Assembly: GCA_005281725.1 (NCBI GenBank)
Contig: SSBO01000012.1
Location: 19,295,060-19,359,059 of the forward strand
Source: Wuchereria bancrofti
Taxonomy: Eukaryota; Nematoda; Chromadorea; Rhabditida; Onchocercidae
Direction: 5' to 3'
Length of the DNA stretch: 64,000 bases
Shown: in pieces, positions 25,801-36,800 of the stretch
Layout of the letters: each line of letters starts with the position of its first letter
Numbering within the stretch: position 1 is the stretch's first letter
Notes under the pieces: model-generated
What the model saw: the letters and a program-made list of their open reading frames with translations, nothing else
Told to the model about the DNA's origin: nothing
Databases searched by the model: none
Position numbers and translations under genes: made by a program

Positions 25801-28800
25801 GAATACACTTGGCGAATTTGTTAAAGCAATGCAACAATTTGATAAGGACTGTGAAGTAGATCCATTGAAAATGGCAAATATCAGTGTGATAGCATTGGAA
25901 AAGAATCGTCATCAATTGGTGACAAATGTTAAAACTGTATGGTCTAAAATATTGGCAAGGTTGAATTTTATTTCTTTTTTAAACCTTCGTTTTATATCTA
26001 ATTTAAACAAATTAAGATTAATTTTTATTCTGTCCCTTTAAATTTATGGCATATTTCAATATTTTTGATTGGAAAAATATTTCAATTTTGGGAATTTTGT
26101 TTCCGTTTTCTTTTTTTTTCTTCTTTCAGCTACTTTCGAAATATTTTTATCTTTCATTGTTACTTATCCAAACATGCAACTATTTACTTAAAATTATGCT
26201 AAAGTTAAATAGTAGAAAAGATATTTTGAAAATTTAGAAGAAAAAAACATTTTGTTACATATGAAAATTTCGTTCCTTCCTCATTGTTTGCTAAAAACCT
26301 ACTTTTTTTTGCTTTCCAAAAATTCATTTCATTTATAATCAAATCTTAAATTTCAGTTTGTTGAAACTTGTGATGGAAATTAAAAAAATTTAATTAAATG
26401 ATGTATTATTGTTAAGAGAAAAGAACGATGTATCTACACAATTTTTAATTAATATATTAAATTATTTTATTTCAGTGCTGAAATATTTCCAATTGAATTA
26501 CGTGAAATTTTTGTTACCCTACGACTACGTTTGGAAAAAATTGGTCGACTTGATCTTGCTGATACACTAATTTCATCTAGCATTTTCCTGCGATTTCTTT
26601 GTCCAGCAATACTTAGTCCTAGTTTATTTAATTTAGTAAGCGAAGTTTTCAAGTTTTTTTCCAATAATTTTTTTTTTTTTTGAAATTTCTAATCAAGTTT
26701 TTTATTACCAAAGCACTGCTATTATTATTTTTGAAAATTCCTTAGAGTAACCTTTACGTTATTCAATACTTCTAAGCTTTCTTTACTTCCTGATTATTCT
26801 TATTCAAGCTTTTATGTTATCTTTTTGTTTGTCAATTAGTACTTCAAAATTACTATGAAACTGAAAGTAACTTTTTTGATTTCAAATACCATCAAATTTT
26901 TTTCCTAATTAGGATTTTTTCTGTGCTCCTTTTTTTCATTTTTATTTTTCACTTAAATTGAAATTACTATTTAGTATTACTATTTTCTGAACTTTAAAAT
27001 AAGAAAAATTACTTAAAAATGATTTTCTCATTCTATACTTTTTTTTGCTTTTTTCTAGATTTCTGAATATCCGTCCGGACACGCGGCTCGTAATCTTACA
27101 CTGATCGCTAAAACACTGCAAACATTAGCGAATTTTACGAAATTTGGTGGCAAAGAACACTATATGGATTTTATGAACGAATTCGTGGAACATGAATGGG
27201 ATAATATGCATCGTTATCTGATGAAAATTTCAACATTACCAGCAAATAATCAACGGAATTCGGGTGAAAATGACTGGAATATATCGGTTGATATTGGGAA
27301 AGAAGTATCATTGCTGTATTCCTATTTAGATGAACTATGGACACCTGAGGTATCTCTCTTCTTAATATTAATTCATCTTTTTTTTCAAAATTAAAATAAA
27401 ATTTTCTATTTTCTTTGTTTGTTTATAATTGACATTAAATCAATGAATTTTCATCTTTTTTAATATTTAATTTTGGCAAATTATATGAAGTTATGGTCAT
27501 ACGACGATATTTCATGAATTTTTGACTCAAGAAGCAATATTTGATTCAGATTTTGCCACCATACTTGTTTTAAATAGATAAAAAACAAAAAAGAAAAAAA
27601 TGGCATTAATCAGGAAAAATCTTCGACTATTTATGATATTTCTATGATATATACCGGAATTTAGCCAAAATTTACCTGATATTACAGTGACTAATTTTTG
27701 ATTACATTTTGTGATTTTCTGTTTTAGATTCATGAACAAGCGGCTAAATATGGATCACAGATGGCAGAATTGCGATTTATTTTAGCAAAATTACGCTATA
27801 TACGAATGAGAAATGATGGTTGTAAAGATTATGAATTATTAACAGTTGAAAGTTCACCATCCGATTATGATAATACAAATGTTTCAAGGTAATAAAATAA
27901 GACTTGGAAAATTATTTGAAATTAATTAATAATTTAGTTTTAAATTCTCCTTTAGCATATTAAACATTTGTGTTATAATTATCAATCATTATGATTTTTT
28001 TATCTTTTTGATTAATTTGGTATTGTTGCCATTAATGGTACTATTCAAACTTTCATTATTTAAATTCAAATTTTGATGGTTAATTTTTAGATTACATGCA
28101 TATAATAATAATGCGAAACTTCCAACACATATTCGTAATACAGTAAGCGAATCACATGTACTAACGAAAGGAGCTCCAGCAACTCATTTAAACACAAATG
28201 ATGATTATGTGTTAGACATTGCTTTATTAAATGATAGTTTGGCAGTACGACAAGCCGGTTTAACCGTACAGAAACATCGAAATGGACATCATCGTAATCA
28301 ACGATATTTCAATGAGAATGCTTCTTGTGAACGACATAACAAAAGGTTCTTCTTTATTTTATCTTGTTGAAAATTTTACAGCTATCGTAATGGTTATTGC
28401 TGATAAGGCTTACTGTATGGTACAGTAAGCTTTCCTTCAATTTATAGTTACAGAAATAATTCTTTACTTGATATCATATTTATTGTTGCTTTGTAACTGT
28501 TGCTATTGGTAAAGATTACTATATAATGAAATCATGTAAATTCTCGAATATTTTAACATTATTAGATTTACAGAGCAAGAATAAGAAAATAATTCTAACT
28601 TAAATTTCTTATTTATCAAATAAAATTAGCGTGTCACTTTGAAACATACTTGAAATTTTATACCTAAAGAAGAATTCTTCCTATTTACAGTATAATTTCA
28701 TAACAATTTAACTAATAATACTTATATGATAAAAGACTATCAAATGATAAGTTATCAGGAGGTACTTGTTATCCTTTGCTCAAACAACTGCATTACATAA

Positions 28801-31794
28801 ATAAATTTTAGGAATCCATATATGGCATTACCGGATATTTCGGCAAGCCGTGAAAGAATTATTGCATTTGATGCTAACAGTAAGTCAGTAGCGCCTGAAA
28901 ATAGTACTTACATATCATCGAATATTTTATCCGACTACTCAACTGGTGGTTATCGTCGAAATGAAGAAACTGATTCAGATGAAACAACGCATGAATCTTC
29001 AATAACACGTTCTCGTCATACACGTCCACCGCGTAAAAATAAACGACGGACCGCTGTATCAACAGATCGTGAACAAACAACAATTACATGTCCGGATACT
29101 ATTGTTGCACCCTCATCTAGTGGATATCAAAGTCAGAATCATAGTAGCAGGTAATGAAAATTCTTTTAAAATAACGTAGAAGAATTTATGAATTTTCATT
29201 TATCTTCTTTTTTACTTCATAGCTAACGATTATTAACATAATTATTTAATTATCTACAACAATCTTTATTTCAACAGTTTGAGTTCATCAAATAGTAGCA
29301 GTCCAGTGGAACGTTCAACAAAACAAAACAATCATCCCACTTATCATTCAACATTGCAACCATCCAATCCGATATTTAATGGTCATGAATGCAATCCGTC
29401 AACATCATCATCATCCGGAAATTCTGATAAACTATTAGTTGATGATGATCGACATTTCATACGTTCCGCTCCATCTACAATGTATAAGACTTCCGCACAT
29501 CCATCACATTTAGAAATAATGGATGATAATAGTACTATTTATGATGTACCAAAATGTTCATTACCGAGGTAATAATAATAATCATTCATACTTTTCTTTT
29601 TTATAGTTCAAATTTTTTTAGATTTAGCGGTTTTTCTAATTTTTTTCCAAAGCATTTATTACTTTATGAAATTTTTCATCTTAATTAAAGTCTTTTTTAA
29701 GTGAGAAAATTACATACTAATTTATATGTAATATTAAATTTCAACATTTTTTTATTTCCGTTCTTTTTTATGTCTTTTCTAAATTCTAGTGTAACTGATT
29801 TTTGTATTTTCAGAACTAATCCTCATTGTTCTTCACGTAATGCAGCTGCTATAGGTAATGGAGCTATCTTGAAACCAACGTTAATTGATATAGATAATGA
29901 TGGCGGTAATGAGACACGATTAACTTTACAAGCAAGATCTTCTGATTATGCCAACTGTAACAATAATAATAATAATAATAGTAATAAGAAAAAGAAGAAG
30001 GAAAACGATGATGGTAATAATGATAATGATTGTGATGATAATGACACTGTAAAAGAATGTGGTACAAAATGGTGTTTTACCGAAGAACGAACAAGGTTTT
30101 TTTACTATATTTCAATTAATCATTTCACTATTAAATTTAAATTTATTTTTCAAATATATATAATAATATTTCCACTAACCTTCTAGATGTCATCGAGTTA
30201 AATCGTTTGTATATTTGACATCTTTAATTAACATTTGCTTCAATATCAAAATCATTCAGAAAAGAATTTAGTTTCACTTATTCCATTGGTTAGATTTATT
30301 AGGAATGAAATATTTCCGTTTGCTCTAATGGTCAAAATCATTCGGAAAGAACTAATTTATTTGTTTGAATAGTTAAATTCATTAGGAAAAGAGTAGTTTT
30401 ATTTGTTCTAGTGGTCAGAATCATTTAGAAGAGTAATAACTTCAATTTCAAATAATTAGAATCATTAGGAAAAAATGTATTAATTGAAGGATATGTCTTT
30501 CAAAGATCAAAGATCCAATCGCTCATTCGTACCTAAAAATTTTACCAAAATTTAAATACTTATTTTAGTACATTGCAATAAAAGATTAATTTTTTGTACA
30601 ACATTTAACAACAATAATATATNTGCTATTTATTCAAGCTTTCTACCTTTTATTTCTGTTATAATTTTGAAATTTTAATATTATTAATTATTGTTAACAA
30701 TTATTAACAATTAATTGATCACTTTTTTGACTTAATGTCTTCTTTTTTTCAGTGGTATAAAGCAGTGGCCAAGAAAAGAATCACATACACTCAGCCAACA
30801 GGTAGAATTTTTCATTTATTCTGCTAACTCTTAACTAATTCACATACCACTCTTTTAAATAAATGGATTAAATAAAATTTACAAAAAATAGCAATATATA
30901 TGCTCTTTAGCACAAGCTTTTTACCTTCTATTTTATTATTTTTGCAGTCTCAAGAAATCACAAATATGATAATTGCTTATATGATGATAGCAAAGCTTAT
31001 GATGTCTTATCATCCATATGACATAGATGATAATTGACACAGCATATTAAAATGATTCACAATCTTTGCATTACGAAATTGATGAAATTTTTTTATTTGT
31101 TATTCAGACAATTAAAATCGGGAAACTAATTGTTGTATGGAATTTAAATTCTGAAATTATCTCTTCATTTTAGGAAATAATTGAGCAACAGAAACGTGAA
31201 ATTCGACGATTAATGAAGGAGAATGAAGAGTTAAAACGACGTGTTGCTGCACAGAATCAAACAGTTAATGATTCCAAAAATATCAATGCTGAAACGGTAC
31301 TCAAATTTGAAAACTTTATAATTTCTAGAAATTACAAAAATTTTTTCTTTTCATCTGAAAGTCTGATAATCAGTAAGATATAATTTCAAGGAAAAGTATG
31401 TATAATTAAAGTTGGTGAAATTTCCATATCGGAAATTATTTTATTAAATTGTTATAGGACGAAGTATGCGCAATCAATAATATTACATATTATTAATCTC
31501 AATGCAAATTATCATATATTTTAACGATTTTTTTCTTTCATAGTTCCATTTTTTCTTTTTGATACATATAATATAATAATAACCTACTATCATTATTATT
31601 GCTCTTTATTCTTTTTAGTTTACAATTATAAAAAAACAAAAGCAAAATTTTACATTTTATTATTTCACCATTTATCATTGATTATTTAGGTTACACGTGA
31701 TGGTTATGTATCGGAAGAAAGCTATGATTCGTTAAGTTCATCCAATGACCTTCAATTATCATCGAAAAATACTAAAACGATTACCCATTGTTAG
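1002..31794 (+). CDS. gap-2: Ras GTPase-activating protein, SynGAP/DAB2IP family (GAP-2-like), 5' end open
   Basis: This gene stimulates GTP hydrolysis by Ras at the membrane and so acts as a negative regulator of Ras signalling (family knowledge). Nineteen exons join in one uninterrupted frame: 1002-1096, 5208-5374, 5800-5923, 15996-16196, 16669-16809, 23908-24063, 24613-24767, 25268-25356, 25802-25959, 26476-26635, 27059-27349, 27728-27888, 28091-28345, 28812-29150, 29278-29568, 29814-30095, 30753-30801, 31174-31296 and 31690-31794 (TAG stop). That is 3,342 nt, or 1,113 residues. All introns are GT-AG and every phase matches. The order is a basic KRTKS-like motif, a split PH region, C2, RasGAP, a disordered tail and a coiled coil. 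The first exon has no Met and begins in phase 0 after an acceptor, so upstream coding exons are expected, probably outside the window. Confidence in the family is very high. The symbol follows C. elegans naming. Confidence 0.93.
2733..2928. repeat. imperfect ATT/TTA trinucleotide microsatellite
   Basis: Almost 200 bases of ATT repeats interrupted by single substitutions (ATC, ACT, GTT). A similar shorter TTA tract lies at 18892-18982 in a later gap-2 intron. Confidence 0.9.
3795..4330. repeat. degenerate ~45-bp minisatellite, G+C-richer than its surroundings
   Basis: A CCGG-centred unit (TTTTCCGGATTGCT, then CCTGTCTTGAAATGA) recurs near 3801, 3865, 3954, 4043, 4131, 4177, 4224 and 4267, mostly at multiples of about 45 bp. 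A near-identical 30-bp piece containing AAATGACATTTCCG occurs at 3839 and 4018, four units apart. It ends in a tandem pair of TATCATGAAA(C/T)GGTATCCTTG. Open frames here (3723-3980, 4006-4245) arise because 45 is a multiple of three and are probably not genes. Confidence 0.7.
4850..5046 (+). CDS. gap-2: alternative first exon of gap-2
   Basis: An ATG at 4850 opens a frame that runs to GAAAG, then a GTATCT donor at 5047. The exon ends with two bases of a codon and joins exon 5208 in the correct phase, giving NLNIERS followed by [11 protein letters not shown]. It cannot follow exon 1002-1096, because reading through from a 4801 acceptor in that phase meets a stop. It is therefore a mutually exclusive start. 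The encoded 66 residues are Ser/His/Arg-rich ([19 protein letters not shown]) with no known domain. It replaces the KRTKS-type basic motif. C. elegans gap-2 is known to use several alternative 5' exons, which supports the reading. The frame also remains open back to 4802. Confidence 0.55.
8615..8644. repeat. 30-bp perfect palindrome without loop
   Basis: The left half TCAAACAAAATGAAA is followed directly by its exact reverse complement TTTCATTTTGTTTGA. Confidence 0.95.
9354..9440. repeat. three degenerate ~31-bp tandem units
   Basis: CTTGTTATAGCTTGTAAAGTGACCAAT is followed by TTGTTATAGCAAGATGAGATGACCAAT and then a weaker copy with GGCTTATAAATGACCGATAG. Confidence 0.6.
12690..13210. repeat. 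three degenerate copies of a ~165-bp unit
   Basis: Each copy holds a GTCAG..ATGACC-like start, a GAT/AAT-rich middle (GATAATGGTGAT), an AATGTTG(G/C)TGA segment, and a TTTATACTTT(T)GAAA-like end. Copies begin near 12720, 12870 and 13034. Similarity is seen by eye and is partial. Confidence 0.45.
13607..13673. repeat. 14-bp perfect inverted repeat, 39-nt spacer
   Basis: ATATGAAATGAATT (13607-13620) pairs with AATTCATTTCATAT (13660-13673). The spacer is pyrimidine-rich. Confidence 0.8.
14264..14339. repeat. 29-bp direct repeat
   Basis: ATTTTGTTGAAATATACAG-ATACTTACAA at 14264 and ATTTTGTTAAAATATACAA-ATACTTACAA at 14311 differ at only two or three positions. Confidence 0.75.
17983..18244. repeat. 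three copies of a ~40-bp A+T-rich unit
   Basis: TTGCTTAAA..TTCATCAATAAATTT occurs at 17983-18024, 18029-18066 and 18201-18244 with small changes. Confidence 0.6.
22347..22393 (+). CDS. gap-2: candidate short-isoform first exon of gap-2
   Basis: ATG at 22347 opens [16 protein letters not shown], ending exactly at a strong GTGAGT donor at 22394. The exon leaves two bases of a codon, the phase required by exon 23908 1.5 kb downstream. The joined protein would skip PH and most of C2 and start just before the RasGAP domain. The surrounding intron is much more A+T-rich than this block. A match of start, donor and phase at one place supports it, but a 15-codon exon is weak evidence on its own. Confidence 0.35.
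22998..23320 (-). pseudogene. possible antisense small-gene relic in the gap-2 intron
   Basis: On the - strand one frame reads [20 protein letters not shown], then a stop. A second frame from about 23186 reads [20 protein letters not shown], continues with a Lys/Gln-rich helix ([20 protein letters not shown]) and ends ANRSNFHY at 22998. The shape is a short hydrophobic segment followed by a charged helix, as in small mitochondrial assembly factors. The frames do not join and no splice sites fit. I cannot name the family. Confidence 0.25.
23908..27349 (+). CDS. gap-2: gap-2 RasGAP catalytic domain exons
   Basis: Six exons (23908-24063 to 27059-27349) finish C2 and encode the RasGAP domain, residues about 290-580. 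The diagnostic elements are visible. The segment [16 protein letters not shown] carries the arginine finger, the Arg of FRG at about residue 354. [15 protein letters not shown] is the FLR-PA signature at residues 466-480. [19 protein letters not shown] and [10 protein letters not shown] are the conserved C-terminal helices. Nothing catalytic is missing, so the enzyme should be active. Introns in this part are a few hundred bases long, except the 7.1-kb intron before 23908. Confidence 0.95.
25105..25172 (+). CDS. possible alternative terminal exon of gap-2 (truncated isoform)
   Basis: Inside the intron between exons 24767 and 25268 a good acceptor (TTTTACAG) is followed by a frame in the right phase. 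It starts [13 protein letters not shown] and stops at TAG 25170-25172. Use of this acceptor would end the protein immediately before the arginine-finger exon. The frame is short (about 21 codons) and may be chance. Confidence 0.2.
27728..31794 (+). CDS. gap-2: gap-2 C-terminal tail exons with coiled coil
   Basis: Eight exons (27728-27888, 28091-28345, 28812-29150, 29278-29568, 29814-30095, 30753-30801, 31174-31296, 31690-31794) encode residues 580-1113. The first exon ends the RasGAP region. The next four are rich in Ser, Thr, Asn, His and Arg and are probably disordered. The 29814 exon contains an Asn run followed by Lys and then Asp/Asn repeats, encoded by an AAT/GAT trinucleotide tract. 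Exon 31174-31296 gives a heptad-like coiled coil ([20 protein letters not shown]), as at the C-terminus of SynGAP and DAB2IP. The last residues are KTITHC. The tail is probably a scaffold or regulatory region; its sequence is poorly conserved, so partners cannot be named. Confidence 0.88.
28405..28433. repeat. 12-bp intronic hairpin in gap-2
   Basis: AAGGCTTACTGT and ACAGTAAGCTTT pair (one G-U) around the loop ATGGT, 60 nt past the donor of exon 28091-28345. Confidence 0.6.
29955..30050 (+). repeat. gap-2: coding AAT/AAG/GAT trinucleotide tract in gap-2
   Basis: Within exon 29814-30095 consecutive AAT codons give an Asn run, then AAG/AAA Lys codons, then GAT/AAT codons giving Asp/Asn. The length is likely variable between individuals or species. 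It lies in the disordered tail, outside the catalytic domain. Confidence 0.85.
30246..30480. repeat. about six ~43-bp degenerate tandem repeats in a gap-2 intron
   Basis: Units alternate TCAAAATCATTC(A/G)GAAAAGAA and TTAGATTTATTAGGAA starting near 30246, 30289, 30332, 30373, 30414 and 30457, each followed by TTTA-TTTGTT. It lies in the intron between exons 29814-30095 and 30753-30801. An ambiguous base (n) is at 30623, just downstream. Confidence 0.6.
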
Positions 31795-33876
31795 AAAAGA
31801 TCATATATAATTTTATGACAATATCCATTTACTATGTCGATAAACCTCAAAATTTGAATTCCTTTTTTATGTGTATTTTATTTCTTCTAAAATTTAACTT
31901 TGATTACTTTTAACTTTTTTCCCATGAGAGGATGACATAATCAATCTCAATTAGCTACTTTAATAATAGCCTTACACCAGAAATGTTCATCTTGCTAATG
32001 ATTCTCGTTGTACCGCAATGTTATCGAGTTTACAATCACAAATTAACTGCTGAAAAATGAAATTCCTTACCTATTATTACATATTGATTGGAAATATTCA
32101 ACGGTGATCCTGTACTTTATATGAATTAATTAATATATTTCATGTTTTTTTAAGATATTTTTTCTTTTATTTCGCTTAATTTTTCTCTAATATTCAATTT
32201 TTTTAAATTTATTTTAGATAAGAACACATATGTATACATATAAAATATGTATATATACTTGTTTACCGATTTGTTTTCTCTTTTCTTTTCTAACAACTGT
32301 TTAAATTGTGATGTATTAACTGATTAATTTTTTATATTGTTTAATAATTTCGATAAATTCATTTCAATTTTTCTTCTTTTTTTCTTTCTTTTTTATGCTC
32401 TTTCATGTAAATCTTTATGCTTTATAAAAATCGTAATGCAAAATAATTTTATTATGGAAGGACGATAAATGTATGTACCTACTAATCATTTCAAATTTCA
32501 AACTTTAAATTATTTTATTGTCAACATGTGCAAATTTCACTGGAAATTTCATTGATATTCGACTTGATACAACAAATATCATCATTGAATAAATTTATAG
32601 AATTTTTTCAGCCATGGGAATCAATAATTCCATTGCTTTTGATTAATTTAATGTCTCATCATCATATTGAATTAATTTTAGGAAATGAAGAAAAAAATTC
32701 AACCATTTTTAAATTATTTTTATCCATTCTAAAAAAAAATGCTGTTGTAAAACAAATATACTGAGCTTCATCATTTTGTGCATATATGTATACACGATAC
32801 TTGTCGATTTTTTTCTCTTTCTATGATATTTCTGAATAAAAATAAAAAACAGTAATTGTAAACTAAACTCACATTCGCTTGAACAGTTCATAAAACAGAT
32901 ATAAAACTGCTTTCCAGTAATGTTAAAGTTTCCACTTGGATAAAACCAATAAAGACGATACAAAACTATATTTTAATTAATCTATGATCCCTTGATTGAA
33001 CAAATGTTTAAAAATAGATGTGAAACTATTATTTCCAATAATGTAAGTTCATTCCACAAAAGAAATGGGAAGAGAGGGAGAGAGAAAGTAAAATGTCAAT
33101 TCCCATCATTGGTTGGAGATTTCAAAAATATTAATTCAACTTCAAATCTTAAAAGTTTAAATCTAATGAGAAATTTGCATCAGCAATGAAACTTGAAACT
33201 TTTTTTAAAATCAACATGACAAAGAAATGAATGGATAGCAAATATTTATGTGCAAGTAACACAAGAAAAGAGGGAAAGGAAAAAAAACAAAAATAAAACT
33301 TACCCAGTACCATTCATTTATCCATAAAATTAAATTCAGAGAATCGAACCTAACAGATATCACATACAAATAACAACGGAAGTCATAAATACTAATAAAT
33401 TGGACATGTCTTTCTTTTCAAACAATTTAAAAGAGAAAGACGACAATTACCGTCATAATTTACCTGAGATAATCACGTCATTAAAATTACTCATTATAAT
33501 TAATTATTGGTGCGATGCAAAGAACAGCTGATAACTGATAAAAAAGAGAAGGAAAAAGAGGATATACAATAGCAAAGTGATAGTGATACCGAAATAAAAA
33601 TAAAAAGTACGAAAAATAAGATATTTTTACAACACTGAATAATACTATCATCTGAGTTGTTATTTACAATGAAAAATGTATATTTCTGATAACATTTTTA
33701 TTTCAGAACGAAAAAAAAAATCAAGAAAATGAAAAGACAAGAAAATTTTGATATTTGAACAAATATTTCAGTTAAAATTGAAAAAGATTAAAAAGAAAAA
33801 AAGATAATAATTGAGTTTCGAATGTATTCCGAAATAGTCTTTTATTCACTTAATTTAATCTTTTTTTCCTTTTTTC
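31795..33876. other. convergent intergenic region: 3' ends of gap-2 (+) and the chromodomain gene (-)
   Basis: The two genes end tail-to-tail here. Possible + strand poly(A) signals AATAAA lie at 32588-32593 and 32835-32840. On the - strand AATAAA is at 33841-33846, about 31 nt past the stop of the chromodomain gene. A 78-codon + frame at 32528-32764 without a recognised product lies in the gap-2 3' side. The rest is A+T-rich and shows nothing else I can support. Confidence 0.6.
33841..33846 (-). promoter_or_regulatory. poly(A) signal AATAAA of the chromodomain gene
   Basis: TTTATT on the + strand, 31 nt beyond the TAA stop at 33877-33879. Canonical hexamer and distance. Confidence 0.6.
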
Positions 33877-36800
33877 TTATTTTTTTAAATGATTATCAGC
33901 TAGAAGAAGTGCTGAAGGAATTTTTATATCCCAAATTTGTAATACAACAAGATCGTTCGTTTCATTGATATAATCATTTGGAGTATACGATAATTTCACG
34001 TGTACTTGTGTACCTATATATAGTTGTTTATATCTTTTACATACATTTAAAAGTATAATTGTTTTTTTTTTTCACATCTTTCCTTTGTTTTTTTTTTCAA
34101 ATATTTTCGAGACATTATTGTATAGCATATATTAATTAGATTCTGATAAAATACAAATTTATTTGTTGCAATTTTAACTTATCCATTGTAAAACGAAAAA
34201 TATTTCATTGAATAAATGGATAATCAATTATTTTTGCTATTTTGAGACATAAACTAATGAATGTAGTTAGACTAATTAGTGATTAGTAAAGATATTATCT
34301 TATTTTCTTTACCTATTTTGTTGTTGTGTCCATGTGGAAACCAATAAATACAACTACTATTATTGCGGCACACACAAATCAAATCCATTTCATTGTTTTC
34401 ATTGCCAAAATGAAACCTCCAAAAGAAAAAAAAAAGAGTAATTACAGGTATAAGTTGGTTAAATATTTTTAACTTTAATTTTAGAAAAGCGTTCTAAGTA
34501 TACAAATATTTGCTGAGAAAATAAAAAAGAAAACAGTTTGTACTTCTTTTAATATATTAAATTGCATGACTGCAATCTTTTAGGAAACAATTTAAAGACT
34601 AAATTATTATATAAATGAAAAAATTAACTCATTTGATAATAAAAAGTTAATACTCACTGTAAATGTTTATGAAATTGAACAGGCAAATGACGCTGATGTA
34701 TACCAATATCCATGATACCATCAGCTGATGATAAACTAAGTGAATGCATAATCAATATCTAAAGTGACACATCGCTTGTTATGATCATTTAACAAAATTA
34801 CAAGGATATTATCAAAATGTTAATCGTTAACAACGTCAATTTTACAAATATTCTTTGTAGTAATAATGATAGTAATAGTAATAATAGTGATAATAATAAC
34901 AGTAATAGTAATATGACAGCATCGATTGCTAACTTGAAGAAGTGGAGTTAATGCATGTAAAGCTTATATATCATAAAATCCATCTCTAAGAACTAAACTG
35001 TCATTTTGTGATCTTTTTCATCGTTGAAATAAATCAATTTTAGGTTAATTTTTGTATGCAGACTAGACAATCAGTTCACATTAAAATTTATTACGTGGGA
35101 TTTTTTAGATGAAAATGTCGTCGCTGATAATAATTCCTTCGATGAAACAATTAGACATATCTAAAATTAACCATAATTAATTCATTTAAAAAATAAAAAC
35201 AAAAAAAAAAAAAAACAAAATAACAAATCAGAAATTTTGATATAACTCGTGGATAAGGCCAAATATTGCTTCATTTACTTGACGTAAATGAAGATAAATA
35301 ACATCAAAAGGTCATTGAATGTGTTCATTCTGTTGCATTGATGCAAATAAAATATAATCACTAATAGTCTGTTTGACATAATAAAAAGAATAATTAATAA
35401 AAGATTTAGAAAGATGAAAGGAAAAAAAAATTTTATAAAAAATTATGCAACTAAATACGTTTCGATCAATTTGACCAATGCGATATAAACAGATGTTTGA
35501 GATTGGAAATGTATCAGTAATATCTGTGAATTTCATATTATGCTCCTTCAATAATGCCATTGTCCAGCATTGAATTTTCATATTTAAACAATCAAAATAA
35601 GTTTCTATCGAATCCATAATCTATAAAAATTCTTTGTCAAAATTAGGAAAAAAGGAAACATTTGTTCAAAATTGTAAGGAGATATTTTATGCAGATATGA
35701 TGATAACGAATAATCGCCGCTTTTTTTGAAGAGACAACTTTTAAGATGATAATTAAAATACAATGATATGATATATAAAAAAAATAATATTTTTTGTTCG
35801 CAAATCTTTAAAAACAGAGTAATATGAGAAAATGATGTGTAAAGATTTGATATAAATATTGAAATGACAACTTGATGATAAGCTGAAAAACAGAATTTTT
35901 TAAAGGATTTAGTTGATGTGACAGTTTTGCACTTATGATAAAATTTAAAATTTCAAAAAAAATTATACAAATTAAACCTTGCAAGTTTGTTCGTGTAAAT
36001 TATTGTTAGGTAATTCCTTGACACGTCTTACTTCAAAACCATTTAAAATCAAATGTAATACCTGAAATATATAAGCAACAATTAATTCTATTCATGCAAA
36101 AAACTAATAGAAAAACAAAGATTATTTAATTTTTTTTCTTAAAAAAAGATTCTATGAGGATGTTTCGATTTCAATAAGGAAAATAAATTAATTAAGCAAT
36201 TAAAAAATTGATTCAACAAATTGAAACAATTTTCTGACATACTAGTAAGTTTATAAATTAGTCGTGTCTCAAATTTGTTAAAAATTTTGAAAATATATCT
36301 CATTCACCAATATATAATTAATTAAACTAAACATCAAATTGACTTAAACAAATGCGGTACGTTTAAGCATATGATATTAAACAATATTTGTGTGAATTCA
36401 AAAATCAATAATTTAAACAAAAATAACTTACTGCTTCTTCATTCCCATTCAGTATGCATTGTTGTATAGGAAGAATTTTTGTACAACTAATATTAATACC
36501 TCAAAAAGAAAAAAAAAATTAAAATTTAAATATACTGAGCTCGTTTTCATTGATAAATTAATCCTTGATTAATAAATTAATTCATAATTAATAATAATTT
36601 CAACAGCAATAATAAAAAACAGATAAATAAATAATAATTTATTGTATATGGATGAATTTTGTGGAATGAATTTTATTTGATCATAATTATTTTCAAATTA
36701 CTACAACATAGCTCGCTTACTAATTAATCCAAGCAATGAATTTAATTAAGTTCCATTTCCATCTCTTGTATTATTAATTTCTTCTGCTTATTTATAAATT

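Noticed and set aside
28874..29083. 69-codon - frame
   Set aside because: Shadow of gap-2 exon 28812-29150.
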